From Nocardioides aquaticus (lineage in GTDB: Bacteria; Actinomycetota; Actinomycetes; Propionibacteriales; Nocardioidaceae), in assembly GCF_018459925.1 (NCBI RefSeq), contig NZ_CP075371.1:4340001-4404000 (forward strand): DNA of 64,000 nt. Reading direction: 5' to 3'. The number at the start of each line of letters is the position of its first letter. The stretch's first letter is position 1. Under the pieces are notes generated by a model. The model made no database searches. It saw only the letters and a list, made by a program, of their open reading frames with translations, and was not told the origin of the DNA. Both the position numbers and the translations under genes were made by a program. Shown in pieces: positions 41,395 to 49,962 of this stretch.

Positions 41395-41997
41395 ATGACC
41401 CCCGACCCCTGCGAGCCCGACGGGACCCGTGAGAGCGACGGGACCCGCGAGCCGGACCGGGTCGACGCGCTGGCCCGGGCCGCGGCGGCCGGCGACCCCG
41501 TCGCCCTCGAGGACCTGCTCGGCGTCGTCCGGCCCCGGATCCTCGCGGTCTGCCGCGGGGTCCTCCCGCACGGCCCCGACGCCGAGGACGCCTGCCAGGA
41601 GGCGATGCTCTCGGTCGCGACCAAGGTCGGGTCGTGGCACGGACGCGGACGGTTCACGACGTGGCTGCACGTCGTGGCTCTCAACAGCGCCCGGAGCACG
41701 TACCGCCGCCTCAAGCGCCAGGCGGTGGCCGTCGACCCCGCCGAGGGCGGCCGCCTCGAGCGACCCGACCCGCGCACCACCAGCGTCATCGCCGGCACCC
41801 GGCTGGACCTGCTCGAGGCGATGGAGGCCATCGGGGCCGGGCACCCGCAGGTCGTCGAGCCGCTGGTCCTGCGTGACGTCTACGGCCTGACCTACGCCGA
41901 GATCGCGGAGGCCCTCGGGCTCCCGCTGGGCACGGTCAAGGCCCAGGTGCACCACGGCCGCCGGCTCGCCCGGCCGCTGCTGCAGGCGGACCTGTGA
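41395..41997 (+). CDS. ECF-type RNA polymerase sigma factor
   Basis: The protein has 200 residues from the ATG at 41395, which has GAGGA about 9 bases upstream; ATGs at 41374 and 41344 are alternatives. Region 2 spans EDLLGVVRPRILAVCRGVL to DAEDACQEAMLSVATKVGSW and RFTTWLHVVALNSARSTYRR. Region 4 is LVLRDVYGLTYAEIAEALGL then PLGTVKAQVHHGRRLA. There is no separate anti-sigma gene next to it. The downstream M1 peptidase gene starts inside its stop codon (GTGA), so the two are translationally coupled. The divergent kinase is a possible regulator. Confidence 0.92.
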   Translation: MTPDPCEPDGTRESDGTREPDRVDALARAAAAGDPVALEDLLGVVRPRILAVCRGVLPHGPDAEDACQEAMLSVATKVGSWHGRGRFTTWLHVVALNSARSTYRRLKRQAVAVDPAEGGRLERPDPRTTSVIAGTRLDLLEAMEAIGAGHPQVVEPLVLRDVYGLTYAEIAEALGLPLGTVKAQVHHGRRLARPLLQADL

Positions 41998-43436
41998 GGC
42001 GCACGGCCCCGGCCGCCCTCCTGGCGGCACTGGCGCTGGCGGCACCGACGCTGGCGGCGTGCTCGTCGGAGCCGGCCGCGCAGCCGGGAGCGGCCGCCGC
42101 CGAGGACCCGTACGCCGCCGCGGTCAGCGACCCGCGGGAGGACTCGCTGTACCCCGACGTCGGGGACCCGGGCGTCGACGCGCTGCACTACGACCTGGAC
42201 CTCGCCTGGGACCCGGACGCCCGCGAGCTCGCCGCGACCGAGGTCCTCACCTTCCGCGCGACCACCACCGCGGAGTCCTTCCGCCTCGACCTCGGCGAGC
42301 CGCTCGAGGTCACCGCCGCCACCCTGGACGGGGAGCCGGTCGACGTCGCCCGGGAGGGCAAGGACCTGGTCGTCGGCGCCCCGGTCGAGGCCGACGCGCG
42401 CCACGAGCTGGCCCTGGACTACGCCGGCACGCCTCAGCCGGTCCCGGCCCCGAGCGCCCGCGACGACATCGCCACCACCGGGTGGCACACCACGCCGACC
42501 GGGGAGACCTGGACGATGCAGGAGCCCTACGGCGCCTACAGCTGGTACGCCGTCAACGACCACCCCTCCGACAAGGCGTTCTACGACGTGGCCGTCGAGG
42601 TGCCCTCGCCGTGGGTCGGCGTCTCGAACGGCGAGCTGGTCTCCCGCACGGAGGAGGCCGGCACGACCCGGACGCAGTGGCACCTCGAGGAGCCCGCCGC
42701 GTCGTACCTCGTCACGGTGGCGACCGGCGAGCTGGAGGTGACCGAGGAGGTCTCCGCCGGCGGCACCCCGATCAGCTACTGGACCCCGCCGGACCTGGCA
42801 CCGCGCCGACTGGCGAACCTGCGGGTCGCACCGGACGCGCTGACCTGGCTGGAGGAGCGGCTGGGGCCGTACCCGTTCTCCACCCTCGGGTTCGTGGTGG
42901 TCGACGGCGACAGCGGCATGGAGACCCAGACCATGGTCACGCTGGGGAACGACGCCTACACGACCTCGGAGCCGGTGGTGGTGCACGAGATCGCGCACCA
43001 CTGGTACGGCAACCAGGTCGGGCCCGCCGACTGGAGCGAGGTGTGGATGAACGAGGGCATGACGATGTACCTCCAGCTGGCCTGGGAGGCCGAGCACGGC
43101 GGCCGCCCGCTCCAGGAGGAGATGGACGAGATCGCCGCCGGCGACGCCGCCAGCCGGGCGTACGCCGGCCCGCCCGCCTCCTTCGACCCGGCCGCGTTCG
43201 GCGACGGGAACATCTACTACCTGCCCGCGCTGATGTGGCACGAGCTGCGGGCCGACCTCGGCGAGGACGCCTTCTGGTCCATGGTGCGGGCCTGGCCGGC
43301 CGCGCGGGACGACGTCGCCACCGACCGCGAGGACTACTGGGCCTGGCTGGAGGAGGAGACCGGCACCGAGCTGACCGGGTTCCTCGAGGCGTGGCTCCTC
43401 GGCGAGCGGACGCCGCCGGTCGACGCCGCCGGGTAG
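41994..43436 (+). CDS. M1-family metallopeptidase lipoprotein (short form)
   Basis: The protein has 480 residues. A lipoprotein signal ends in LAACSSE. The aminopeptidase N-like beta domain follows (LHYDLDLAWDPDARELAATE). Catalytic motifs are GMETQTMVTLGN (GxMEN-type, here MET rather than MEN), VHEIAHHWYGNQVGPADWSE (HExxH) and WMNEGMTMYLQ with the third zinc ligand. It lacks the C-terminal armadillo-like domain of full-length aminopeptidase N (about 850 residues). Loss of the usual GAMEN Asn may change substrate recognition. Its GTG overlaps the sigma factor TGA by 4 bases. Confidence 0.92.
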   Translation: MRRTAPAALLAALALAAPTLAACSSEPAAQPGAAAAEDPYAAAVSDPREDSLYPDVGDPGVDALHYDLDLAWDPDARELAATEVLTFRATTTAESFRLDLGEPLEVTAATLDGEPVDVAREGKDLVVGAPVEADARHELALDYAGTPQPVPAPSARDDIATTGWHTTPTGETWTMQEPYGAYSWYAVNDHPSDKAFYDVAVEVPSPWVGVSNGELVSRTEEAGTTRTQWHLEEPAASYLVTVATGELEVTEEVSAGGTPISYWTPPDLAPRRLANLRVAPDALTWLEERLGPYPFSTLGFVVVDGDSGMETQTMVTLGNDAYTTSEPVVVHEIAHHWYGNQVGPADWSEVWMNEGMTMYLQLAWEAEHGGRPLQEEMDEIAAGDAASRAYAGPPASFDPAAFGDGNIYYLPALMWHELRADLGEDAFWSMVRAWPAARDDVATDREDYWAWLEEETGTELTGFLEAWLLGERTPPVDAAG

Positions 43437-43500
43437 CGCGGTCCACAGGCGCGGGCCGGACCCTTCCGTCGGGTGGGAGGGCGTGGGTAGCGTGCGCGCC

Positions 43501-43881
43501 ATGAGGCGCCCGCCCCACGAGAACGTCGCCACCGTGCTGGTCGACCCCGCGGTGCTGCGCGACCTCGAGCTGGAGCTGATGGCCCTCGACCTGTGGGTGT
43601 GGCCGGTCGCGACCGCCCCGATCGCCGACGACGGCCCCCGGATGGCCTTCCAGGTGCGCCGCCGGATGCTGATGGCCCGGCGCGGGGCGTGGGACCTCGC
43701 CGCGGACTGGACCCCGGTCTGGATCGCCTTCGGCGACTCCTGGCACACCGGCGACGAGCCGCTGCCGTGGTCGGCGCACGCCGCGCTCTGGGACGCGCTG
43801 TCCCACCACGCCGCGCACGTGCGCTACCGGCTCGGGCTGGGCGGGGTGCCGCGGCTGACGGTGCAGCGCGAGGCCGGCTGA
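43501..43881 (+). CDS. Conserved hypothetical protein (126 aa)
   Basis: The protein has 126 residues from the ATG at 43501; a GTG at 43492 is also possible. It is soluble, with many Trp (LDLWVWPVATA, WTPVWIAFGDSWH) and His residues (WDALSHHAAHVRYRL). No domain is recognised. It follows the M1 peptidase gene by 64 bases in the same direction and ends before the palindrome at 43890. Function is unknown. Confidence 0.6.
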   Translation: MRRPPHENVATVLVDPAVLRDLELELMALDLWVWPVATAPIADDGPRMAFQVRRRMLMARRGAWDLAADWTPVWIAFGDSWHTGDEPLPWSAHAALWDALSHHAAHVRYRLGLGGVPRLTVQREAG

Positions 43882-43889
43882 CGGCGCGT

Positions 43890-43934
43890 CGACGGGTGAT
43901 CTGCACCCACCTGGTGCACGCAGACCACCCACCG
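43890..43934. terminator. 45-bp imperfect palindrome with ACCTGGTGC core (family member)
   Basis: GGTGATCTGC (43894-43903) pairs with GCAGACCACC (43920-43929) with one mismatch, and the centre is CACC-T-GGTG. It lies between converging genes (stops at 43881 and 43939), so it may be a bidirectional terminator. It aligns along its full 45 bases with the palindromes at 54399 and 55487, sharing CCACCTGGTGCA with the former. Confidence 0.6.
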
Positions 43935-43938
43935 ACCG

Positions 43939-44403
43939 TCAGGGGCGGCACCCGATGTCGGACAGGATGGTCAACCGGCTGGCCCGCACCGTGCGGGCCG
44001 CCGTGGCGGACCACGTCGCCGTGTTCGGGACCCGCGCGGTCACCTGGACCGCGTAGTCGCGGCTGCCGAGCAGACCGGGTGCGTAGGTCGTGGAGCTGAG
44101 GGTGATGGACGGCGTCGCGGTGCTCGCCCCGTTCACGACGACCGCGGTGCCGCCGACCGTGGCGGTGGGGGTGAGGTAGACCCCGCCGACCTGCTGCCCG
44201 GTCCAGCTGATGGTCACGGTGGACGCCGTCGACCCCGGCCCCGGCGAGCACGTGAGCGTGATCGGTCGGACGGCCAACGCCGTGGACACCGCCGAGACGC
44301 TGGAGGTCTTCGTCCAGCTCGCCCACGTCGACGCGGTCGGCGCGGACAGTGACACCGCGAGGGCGAGGGCCGCACCCAGGACGCCGACGTCCCGGAGCGT
44401 CAC
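43939..44403 (-). CDS. Exported protein of a SipW-type cluster
   Basis: The protein has 154 residues from the GTG at 44403. A hydrophobic signal segment (VGVLGAALALAVSLSAPTAS) precedes TWASWTKTSS, a motif common where SipW-type signals are cleaved. An Ig-like beta domain follows (TLTCSPGPGSTASTVTISWT, YAVQVTARVPNTATW) and ends with a Cys (DIGCRP). Its start overlaps the TasA-like gene stop by 4 bases. It is probably an extracellular surface or fibre protein; the family is not named with certainty. Confidence 0.72.
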   Translation of the reverse strand: MTLRDVGVLGAALALAVSLSAPTASTWASWTKTSSVSAVSTALAVRPITLTCSPGPGSTASTVTISWTGQQVGGVYLTPTATVGGTAVVVNGASTATPSITLSSTTYAPGLLGSRDYAVQVTARVPNTATWSATAARTVRASRLTILSDIGCRP

Positions 44404-45047
44404 GGCGCCTGGCCCGCGACCAGCGACAGCGTCGGGCGGTAGGTCTTCCCCTGGACCGCGACGTCCGTGACGGTGCTGGGCAGCGCGACCTCGACGCAGA
44501 ACGTGGTCGAGCCGGCGGGAGCCAGGGCAACGCCTGTCACCACCGGCGCCGCGGTCGCCCCGAGCTGTCCCCCGTTCGCTCCTCCGAAGACCTGGTCGGT
44601 GCCGGAGCACGTCTGCACCCGGGGGTAGACGAGGTCCTCCAGGGAGGCCGCCCCTCCCCGGAAGATCCTCACCCGCGCGGCATCCACCAGCTGGTTGCCG
44701 TTCGCGTCGTTCGCGGCGGCGGTGGCGGTGGCGGTCAGCGTGATCGGCACGGTGCCGGAGTTCTTGACGGTCAGGACGGAGGCGATGCTCTCCCCCGGGG
44801 CCATGTTCGTGAGCTGCAACGGGGTCCAGGTGGGGATGTTGTCGACGTCCCCGCTGCCACCGTTCACCTTGAGGTCGAGCGTGCCCGAGCTGATGGTGGC
44901 GCCCGTGACCGTCGCGGCGTCGTTCCACGCGGCGTACGTCCCGATGGTGGTCACGGACGCGAGCGCTGCCGTGGTGCTCAGCAGGACGAGCGGGCCGCGA
45001 CCCAGCCGCCGTCTGCGGTGCTGGCGCTCGGCACGGTGGTCAGGCAC
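44400..45047 (-). CDS. TasA/CotN-like exported protein with SipW-type signal peptide
   Basis: The protein has 215 residues. Basic RRRRLGRG is followed by LVLLSTTAALASVTTIGTYA then AWNDAATVTGATISSGTLDL, the pattern of SipW-dependent signal peptides (SxG..A.W.D..T..G..I..GTLDL). The mature domain has CalY/TasA-type strands (LTNMAPGESIASVLTVKNSG). In Bacillus, TasA is cut by SipW and forms biofilm fibres. The putative SipW-type peptidase gene starts upstream and overlaps by 8 bases. Confidence 0.85.
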   Translation of the reverse strand: MPDHRAERQHRRRRLGRGPLVLLSTTAALASVTTIGTYAAWNDAATVTGATISSGTLDLKVNGGSGDVDNIPTWTPLQLTNMAPGESIASVLTVKNSGTVPITLTATATAAANDANGNQLVDAARVRIFRGGAASLEDLVYPRVQTCSGTDQVFGGANGGQLGATAAPVVTGVALAPAGSTTFCVEVALPSTVTDVAVQGKTYRPTLSLVAGQAP

Positions 45048-45645
45048 GTGACTCCTCCTCGACTGCGGGACGGACGGCCGGGTGCGCCTTCTCCCGGCGT
45101 CGGTCGCGCCGGGCCTGCCACAGCAGCGCCGCGGCGTACGCGAAGAACCCGCCGGCGGCGGCGTAGACCAGCAGCTGGTGCTGGCCGGGGGTGAAGAGCA
45201 CCCCGAGGCGACCCACCCACGGCAGCGAGTACCAGACCTCGCCGCGGACCTGCTCGGGCCGGACCGGTTCCGCGTCCGGCTCCTCGTTGGCGTCGCCCTG
45301 CAGCGTGTACGACCGCTGGCCCTCGCCGTCGTAGGAGATCCCGACGACCCGGTGGGTGACCACCGTCGGCTCGCCGCTCTCCAGCTGGTAGGTGACCGCG
45401 TCGCCGACGGTGATGTCGTCGCTCGGCCTGACCACCACCAACGACCCCGGGGGGTACGTCGGGGTCATCGACCCCGTCAGCACCGTGTACGGCGCCGCGC
45501 CGGCGACCCGCGGCACCAGCACCGCGCCCACCACGACGGCGAGCACCACGGCCGTCATCGCCCAGCTCAGGGCGTTGACCACCAGCGCCACCGGCCGACG
45601 CGAGGTCGACCGGCGGCGCCCGGAGGGGGCGGACGCACGGGCCAC
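45040..45645 (-). CDS. SipW-like (ER/archaeal-type) signal peptidase I
   Basis: The protein has 201 residues. The N-terminal membrane span is AMTAVVLAVVVGAVLVPRVA, the nucleophile Ser is in TVLTGSMTPTYPPGSLVVV, and the His of TVVTHRVVG occupies the place of the Lys used in bacterial LepB, as in S26B (SipW and eukaryotic SEC11) enzymes. LQGDANEEPD supplies the Asp. A second span near the C-terminus (LLVYAAAGGFFAYAAALLWQ) is followed by a basic tail. It should process the three exported proteins encoded beside it. Confidence 0.9.
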   Translation of the reverse strand: MARASAPSGRRRSTSRRPVALVVNALSWAMTAVVLAVVVGAVLVPRVAGAAPYTVLTGSMTPTYPPGSLVVVRPSDDITVGDAVTYQLESGEPTVVTHRVVGISYDGEGQRSYTLQGDANEEPDAEPVRPEQVRGEVWYSLPWVGRLGVLFTPGQHQLLVYAAAGGFFAYAAALLWQARRDRRREKAHPAVRPAVEEESRA

Positions 45646-45657
45646 GGGAGGGGTCGC

Positions 45658-46245
45658 TCAGACCTGGCGGAGGGTGACCGTGAGGTCGGTCAGCACGGCG
45701 GTCAGCTCCGGACCGGGGTTGAACTCCTCCCCGGAGTTGCTGTCGTTGTCGACACCCGGCACGGTCTCGTTGCCGTCGAACGGGAGCTCCACGCGGTACT
45801 GCACCTCGATCTCGTCGCCGTCAGCGAGGTCGTCGGTGAGGGTGGCGTCACCCGCCGGCAGCGGCTCGAAGACGGGGTCGGTGGCCGGGGGGTTCACGGC
45901 GTACTGCGCCCCGAAGGTGAGCTCGTCGGCCAACGTGCTCTGCGTCAGGTCCGGCGCGTCGAAGGCCAGCGCGGTCTCCAGGTTGTCGCCGACCAGGTCG
46001 ACGGTGAAGTCACAGCTGCGGGTCAGCACGTCGCCCGGCACGATCCGGAACGTCGCGAGGTCCCGGACGACGCCGTCGACCTCCCAGGCCTCGCAGTCCG
46101 TCGGGACCAGGTCGAGGGACCCCGAGGTGATGGTGCCGCCGGGAGACTCCTCCGGGTCCTGCCAGAAGGCGAGGGAGCCGAGACCGCCGACGAGGAGGCT
46201 GGCGCCGGCGACGGCCGCGACGGCGGCCTTCTTTGACTTGTGCAT
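45658..46245 (-). CDS. Alternate-type signal peptide exported protein (RER_14450-like family)
   Basis: The protein has 195 residues from the ATG at 46245, preceded by GGAGGA. It starts MHKSKKAAVAAVAGASLLVG, then GLGSLAFWQDPEESPGGTIT and SGSLDLV. This matches the alternate signal-mediated exported protein family (TIGR04089 type), in which an A-F-W motif follows the hydrophobic stretch. The acidic mature domain has two Cys (PTDCEA, TRSCDF). It is first in the four-gene unit with the SipW-like peptidase, which presumably cleaves it. The family name is from memory of the motif and not searched. Confidence 0.82.
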   Translation of the reverse strand: MHKSKKAAVAAVAGASLLVGGLGSLAFWQDPEESPGGTITSGSLDLVPTDCEAWEVDGVVRDLATFRIVPGDVLTRSCDFTVDLVGDNLETALAFDAPDLTQSTLADELTFGAQYAVNPPATDPVFEPLPAGDATLTDDLADGDEIEVQYRVELPFDGNETVPGVDNDSNSGEEFNPGPELTAVLTDLTVTLRQV

Positions 46246-46425
46246 GGGGGGTTCCTCCGGGGGGTGAGGTGAGCAGACCGAAGAGCCTGCTATCTCACAG
46301 TGCGGCACCCCTCGGTCCTCCGTGGCGGAACCCCGCCAGGCTCTCGGCCGCGAGACCACCACGGCCGCGGTGCCGTCTGCGCTGTCCGCGCACGACCTCC
46401 CCGGCAGCACGACTAGCCTTCGCGC

Positions 46426-47409
46426 ATGGTCTCCCGTCGTCTGCTCGGGACCGGGGTCCTGGTCCTGGTCGCGGCGCTCGCTGCGACGCTGCTCGCGGCC
46501 GTCCTGCACCTCACCGACGGCCGTGGCGGAGCAGCCGGACACGGCGGGACCCGGGACCGGGCCGCCGGTGGGCCGCCCCGCGCCGCCCCGCTGCCGGGGC
46601 GGGTCGTCGACGACCTGGGCGTGGTCTCCTTCAACGCCCGCCGCACCCTCACCCCCGACCAGGCCCGCCGGGACTGGGCACGACTCGCCGGCAGGCCCGG
46701 TGTCGACCTGGTCGGGTGGCAGGAGGCGGCGACCCCGATGTTCCGCGACCTCGCCTCGGAGTACCGGGCCCGCGGCTGGGGCACCTGGCAGGCACCCGGC
46801 ACCGGCGCGGCCGCGCCGCTGGCGGTCACCTGGCGACGGGACACCTTCGCCTTCCTCGGTGCCCGGACCCGCATGATGCACCCCGGGGCCTCTGCCGCCG
46901 TCACCGCTGCCCCGTTCCCGTCCCGCTGGGTCGTCACCGTGCGGCTGCGCCACCGCGAGTCCGGGCGGACGGTGAGCCTGCTGAACACCCACGTCAACCA
47001 GACGATCGAGACCGGGCAGCGCTTCGAGCGCAACCTCAACGCCCGGCGCGCGAAGCGCCACTACCGGACGATGGCGCGGATGTGGTCCCGGACTCCCGGT
47101 GACGTCGTGCTCGGCACGGGCGACTACAACTTCGACCACGCCGACGACGCCGCGGCCCGGCCCGCAGGAGGGCTGTCCCGGGTGTTCGAGGGGAAGGCGG
47201 TCTCGTCCTACGACTCCCTCGGCCTCGACGGCGTCGTGCCGACCCGCAACACCCGGTGGATCGACTACGTCTGGCTGGCCGCCGACTCCGTGCGCCGCCG
47301 CACCGAGGACGGCTTCCGCGGCCCGGCCCAGCTCGCCGCGCACCGCACCCTGGACGGGTTCGAGTCCGACCACCGCCCGCTGCTGGTGCGGGTCCGGCTC
47401 TACGCCTGA
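46426..47409 (+). CDS. Exported endonuclease/exonuclease/phosphatase-fold protein
   Basis: The protein has 327 residues. An N-terminal hydrophobic anchor (LLGTGVLVLVAALAATLLAA) targets it outside or into the membrane. The EEP fold is recognised from VVSFNARR, DLVGWQEAATP (the metal-binding Glu), LLNTHVNQ, LGTGDYNFDHAD (the D-x-N motif) and the final FESDHRPLLVRVRL with the catalytic His of SDH. Such proteins act as nucleases or phosphodiesterases on nucleic acids, lipids or inositides. It is divergent from the SipW cluster across a 180-base gap with no other clear feature. Confidence 0.88.
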   Translation: MVSRRLLGTGVLVLVAALAATLLAAVLHLTDGRGGAAGHGGTRDRAAGGPPRAAPLPGRVVDDLGVVSFNARRTLTPDQARRDWARLAGRPGVDLVGWQEAATPMFRDLASEYRARGWGTWQAPGTGAAAPLAVTWRRDTFAFLGARTRMMHPGASAAVTAAPFPSRWVVTVRLRHRESGRTVSLLNTHVNQTIETGQRFERNLNARRAKRHYRTMARMWSRTPGDVVLGTGDYNFDHADDAAARPAGGLSRVFEGKAVSSYDSLGLDGVVPTRNTRWIDYVWLAADSVRRRTEDGFRGPAQLAAHRTLDGFESDHRPLLVRVRLYA

Positions 47410-47460
47410 CCCGCACCGCCCAGGACAGCAGCGCCCAGGCAGCGCCCAGCCCGACGCCGC

Positions 47461-48963
47461 CTAGAACAGCAGCGCGGAGCCCGGGTCCTCGAGGATGCCG
47501 GCCACGTCGGCCAGGAAGCGCGAGCCCATCTGCCCGTCGACGTGACGGTGGTCGAAGGACAGCGCGAGCGTGGTGACCTGACGCGGCACGATCTCGTCGA
47601 CGCCGTCGCGGGTGACCACCCACGGCTGCTTGCGGATCGCCCCGAAGCACAGGATCGCCGACTCGCCGGGGTTGATGATCGGCGTGCCCGCGTCGACGCC
47701 GAAGACGCCGACGTTGGTGATCGTGAAGGTCCCGCCGCTCATGTCGGCGGGGGTCGTACGCCCCTCCCGCGCCGTCGCGGTGAGCTCGCCGAGCGCCGCG
47801 GCGAGGTCGTGCAGCGACATCGCGTCGGCGTCCTTGACGTTGGGCACGACCAGCCCGCGGGGCGTGGCCGCGGCGATCCCGAGGTTCACGTAGTGGCGGA
47901 CCACGACCTCCTGCGCCGCCTCGTCCCACCACGAGTTGATCTCGGGGGTGCGCCGCACGGCGAGGGTGACCGCGCGGGCCAGCACCAGCAGCGGGCCGAC
48001 CTTGACGTCGCGCAACGAGCGGTGCCGCTGGAGGCGCTCGACCAGCTCCATGGTGGCGGTGACGTCGACGGTGACCCACTCCGTCACGTGCGGGGCGGAG
48101 AAGGCGGAGCCGACCATCGCGCCGGCCATCATCTTGCGCACCCCCTTCACCGGCTCGCGGGTCTCCCGGGCACCGGCGTGCGCCGCGGACGCGCCGGCGG
48201 CGGCAGCAGGCGCGGCAGCAGGCGCGGGGGCCTCGGCCGGGGCCGTCCCCCGCCCGGCGGCGGACTGGACGTCGTCGCGGGTCACCGTTCCGCCCGGACC
48301 GCTCGCGGTCAGCGCGGTCAGGTCCACCCCGAGGTCCTTGGCCAGCTTGCGCACCGGGGGCTTGGCCAGCACCCGGACCTCCTGGGGCGACGTGGCCCGG
48401 GCCGGGACCAGCGCCTCGGCCGTCTCCGGCTCGGGTCCGCGGGCGGAGGTGGCCGGCACGGCCGGCTCGTCGGACTCGACGACGTCGTCGGAGAGCGCAC
48501 CCCCGGGGGCGAAGGCGCCCTGGAGCTGCATCTGGGTGTTGGCGCCCGCCTCGGACGACGGCGAGGCCGCGCCCTTGCGGCGCCGGCGCACCGGACCCCG
48601 GTCGGCCTTGTTGCGCCCGACCAGGCTCTCGCCCTCCCCGCCGCCGCTGGCGGCCGGGTTGGACAGGTCGATCTCCATCTCGGCGGTCGGGGCCGGCGGG
48701 GCGTCGGCCTCGGGCGCCGCGGCCTCGGCCGGGTCGACGATCCGGATGATCGGGGTGCCGACCTCCACCATCTGTCCCTCGTCGACCAGCAGCGCGACGA
48801 CGGTGCCGGCGTACGGGGAGGGCAGCTCCACCAGGGACTTGGCGGTCTCGATCTCGACGACGACGTCGTTGATCTCGATCGTGTCGCCGACCTGGACGCG
48901 CCAGGTGACGATCTCGGCCTCGGTGAGCCCCTCGCCGGGGTCGGGCAGCTTGTACTCAGCCAT
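47461..48963 (-). CDS. bkdC: Dihydrolipoamide acyltransferase (E2), BkdC/PdhC type
   Basis: The protein has 500 residues. One lipoyl domain contains EIETAKSLVELPSPY with the lipoylated Lys at about residue 42. A linker rich in Pro/Ala is followed by the peripheral-subunit-binding domain (LAKPPVRKLAKDLGVDL, TASGPGGTVTRDDV). The catalytic core ends with LSFDHRHVDGQMGSRFLADV, carrying the HxxxDG motif. It forms the core of a branched-chain 2-oxo acid or pyruvate dehydrogenase complex. The E1beta and E1alpha genes lie immediately upstream in the same operon; E3 is not in the window. Confidence 0.92.
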   Translation of the reverse strand: MAEYKLPDPGEGLTEAEIVTWRVQVGDTIEINDVVVEIETAKSLVELPSPYAGTVVALLVDEGQMVEVGTPIIRIVDPAEAAAPEADAPPAPTAEMEIDLSNPAASGGGEGESLVGRNKADRGPVRRRRKGAASPSSEAGANTQMQLQGAFAPGGALSDDVVESDEPAVPATSARGPEPETAEALVPARATSPQEVRVLAKPPVRKLAKDLGVDLTALTASGPGGTVTRDDVQSAAGRGTAPAEAPAPAAAPAAAAGASAAHAGARETREPVKGVRKMMAGAMVGSAFSAPHVTEWVTVDVTATMELVERLQRHRSLRDVKVGPLLVLARAVTLAVRRTPEINSWWDEAAQEVVVRHYVNLGIAAATPRGLVVPNVKDADAMSLHDLAAALGELTATAREGRTTPADMSGGTFTITNVGVFGVDAGTPIINPGESAILCFGAIRKQPWVVTRDGVDEIVPRQVTTLALSFDHRHVDGQMGSRFLADVAGILEDPGSALLF

Positions 48964-48978
48964 GTCGGGTCTCCTGGC

Positions 48979-49962
48979 CTAGAACTCGAACGAGCGGTCG
49001 ACGGCGTCCAGCACCCGGTCGAGGTCGGGGAGGTACTCCTCCTCGATCCGCGACGCCGGGTAGGGCGTGTCGAAGCCGCCGACGCGCAGCACCGGCGCCT
49101 CGAGGGAGTAGAAGCAGTGCTCGGTCACCCTCGCGGCGACCTCGGCGCCGATCCCGAGGTTGACGTGCGCCTCGTGGGTGATCACGGCGCGGCCCGTACG
49201 GCGCACGGAGTCCAGGACCGGGCCCATGTCGAGCGGCGAGAGGGTACGCAGGTCGATCACCTCGACCGAGCGGCCCTCGGTCGCGGCGGCCTCCGCCGCG
49301 GCCAGGGCGGTCTTCACCGTCGGGCCGTAGGCCAGCACGGTCAGGTCGGTGCCGGCGCGCACGACGCGGGAGGTGAACAGCGGGTCGGGCCGGGCGGTGT
49401 CGTCGAGGTCGGCCTTGTCGGCGTGGTACTGCCGCTTGGGCTCCAGGAAGATCACCGGGTCGTCGCTGGCGATGGCCTGCTGGATCATCCAGTAGCCGTC
49501 GACGGGGTTGGAGCAGGCCACGACCTTGAGGCCCGGGGTGTGCGCGAACTGCGCCTCGGGCGACTCGGAGTGGTGCTCGACCGCGCCGATGCCACCGCCG
49601 AAGGGGATCCGGATCACCATCGGCATCGGCGAGCGGCCCTTGGAGCGGTAGCTCATCTTCGCGACCTGGCAGACGATCTGGTCGTAGGCCGGGTAGACGA
49701 AGCCGTCGAACTGGATCTCGACGACCGGCCGGTAGCCGCGCAGGGCCATCCCCACGGCGGTGCCGACGATGCCGGACTCGGCCAGCGGGGAGTCGATGAC
49801 GCGGTCCTCGCCGAAGTCCTTCTGCAGGCCGTCGGTGATCCGGAAGACGCCGCCGAGCTTGCCGACGTCCTCGCCCATGAGGAGGACCTTGGGGTCGTCC
49901 TCCATCGCCTTGCGCAGGCCCATGTTGAGGCCCTTGGCCAGGGTGATCCTGCTGGTGCTCAT
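48979..49962 (-). CDS. bkdB: 2-oxo acid dehydrogenase E1 beta subunit
   Basis: The protein has 327 residues. Its N-terminal KGLNMGLRKAMEDDPKVLLM and GEDVGKLGGVFRITDGLQKD are the E1beta signature. It continues with RVIDSPLAESGIVGTAVGMA and GYRPVVEIQFDGFVYPAYDQ. RTGRAVITHEAHVNLGIG is the C-terminal domain. It pairs with E1alpha in a thiamine-diphosphate-dependent decarboxylase (alpha2beta2). Start overlaps the E1alpha stop by 4 bases. Branched-chain versus pyruvate specificity is not settled; the split alpha/beta architecture and mycobacterial synteny favour Bkd. Confidence 0.92.
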   Translation of the reverse strand: MSTSRITLAKGLNMGLRKAMEDDPKVLLMGEDVGKLGGVFRITDGLQKDFGEDRVIDSPLAESGIVGTAVGMALRGYRPVVEIQFDGFVYPAYDQIVCQVAKMSYRSKGRSPMPMVIRIPFGGGIGAVEHHSESPEAQFAHTPGLKVVACSNPVDGYWMIQQAIASDDPVIFLEPKRQYHADKADLDDTARPDPLFTSRVVRAGTDLTVLAYGPTVKTALAAAEAAATEGRSVEVIDLRTLSPLDMGPVLDSVRRTGRAVITHEAHVNLGIGAEVAARVTEHCFYSLEAPVLRVGGFDTPYPASRIEEEYLPDLDRVLDAVDRSFEF

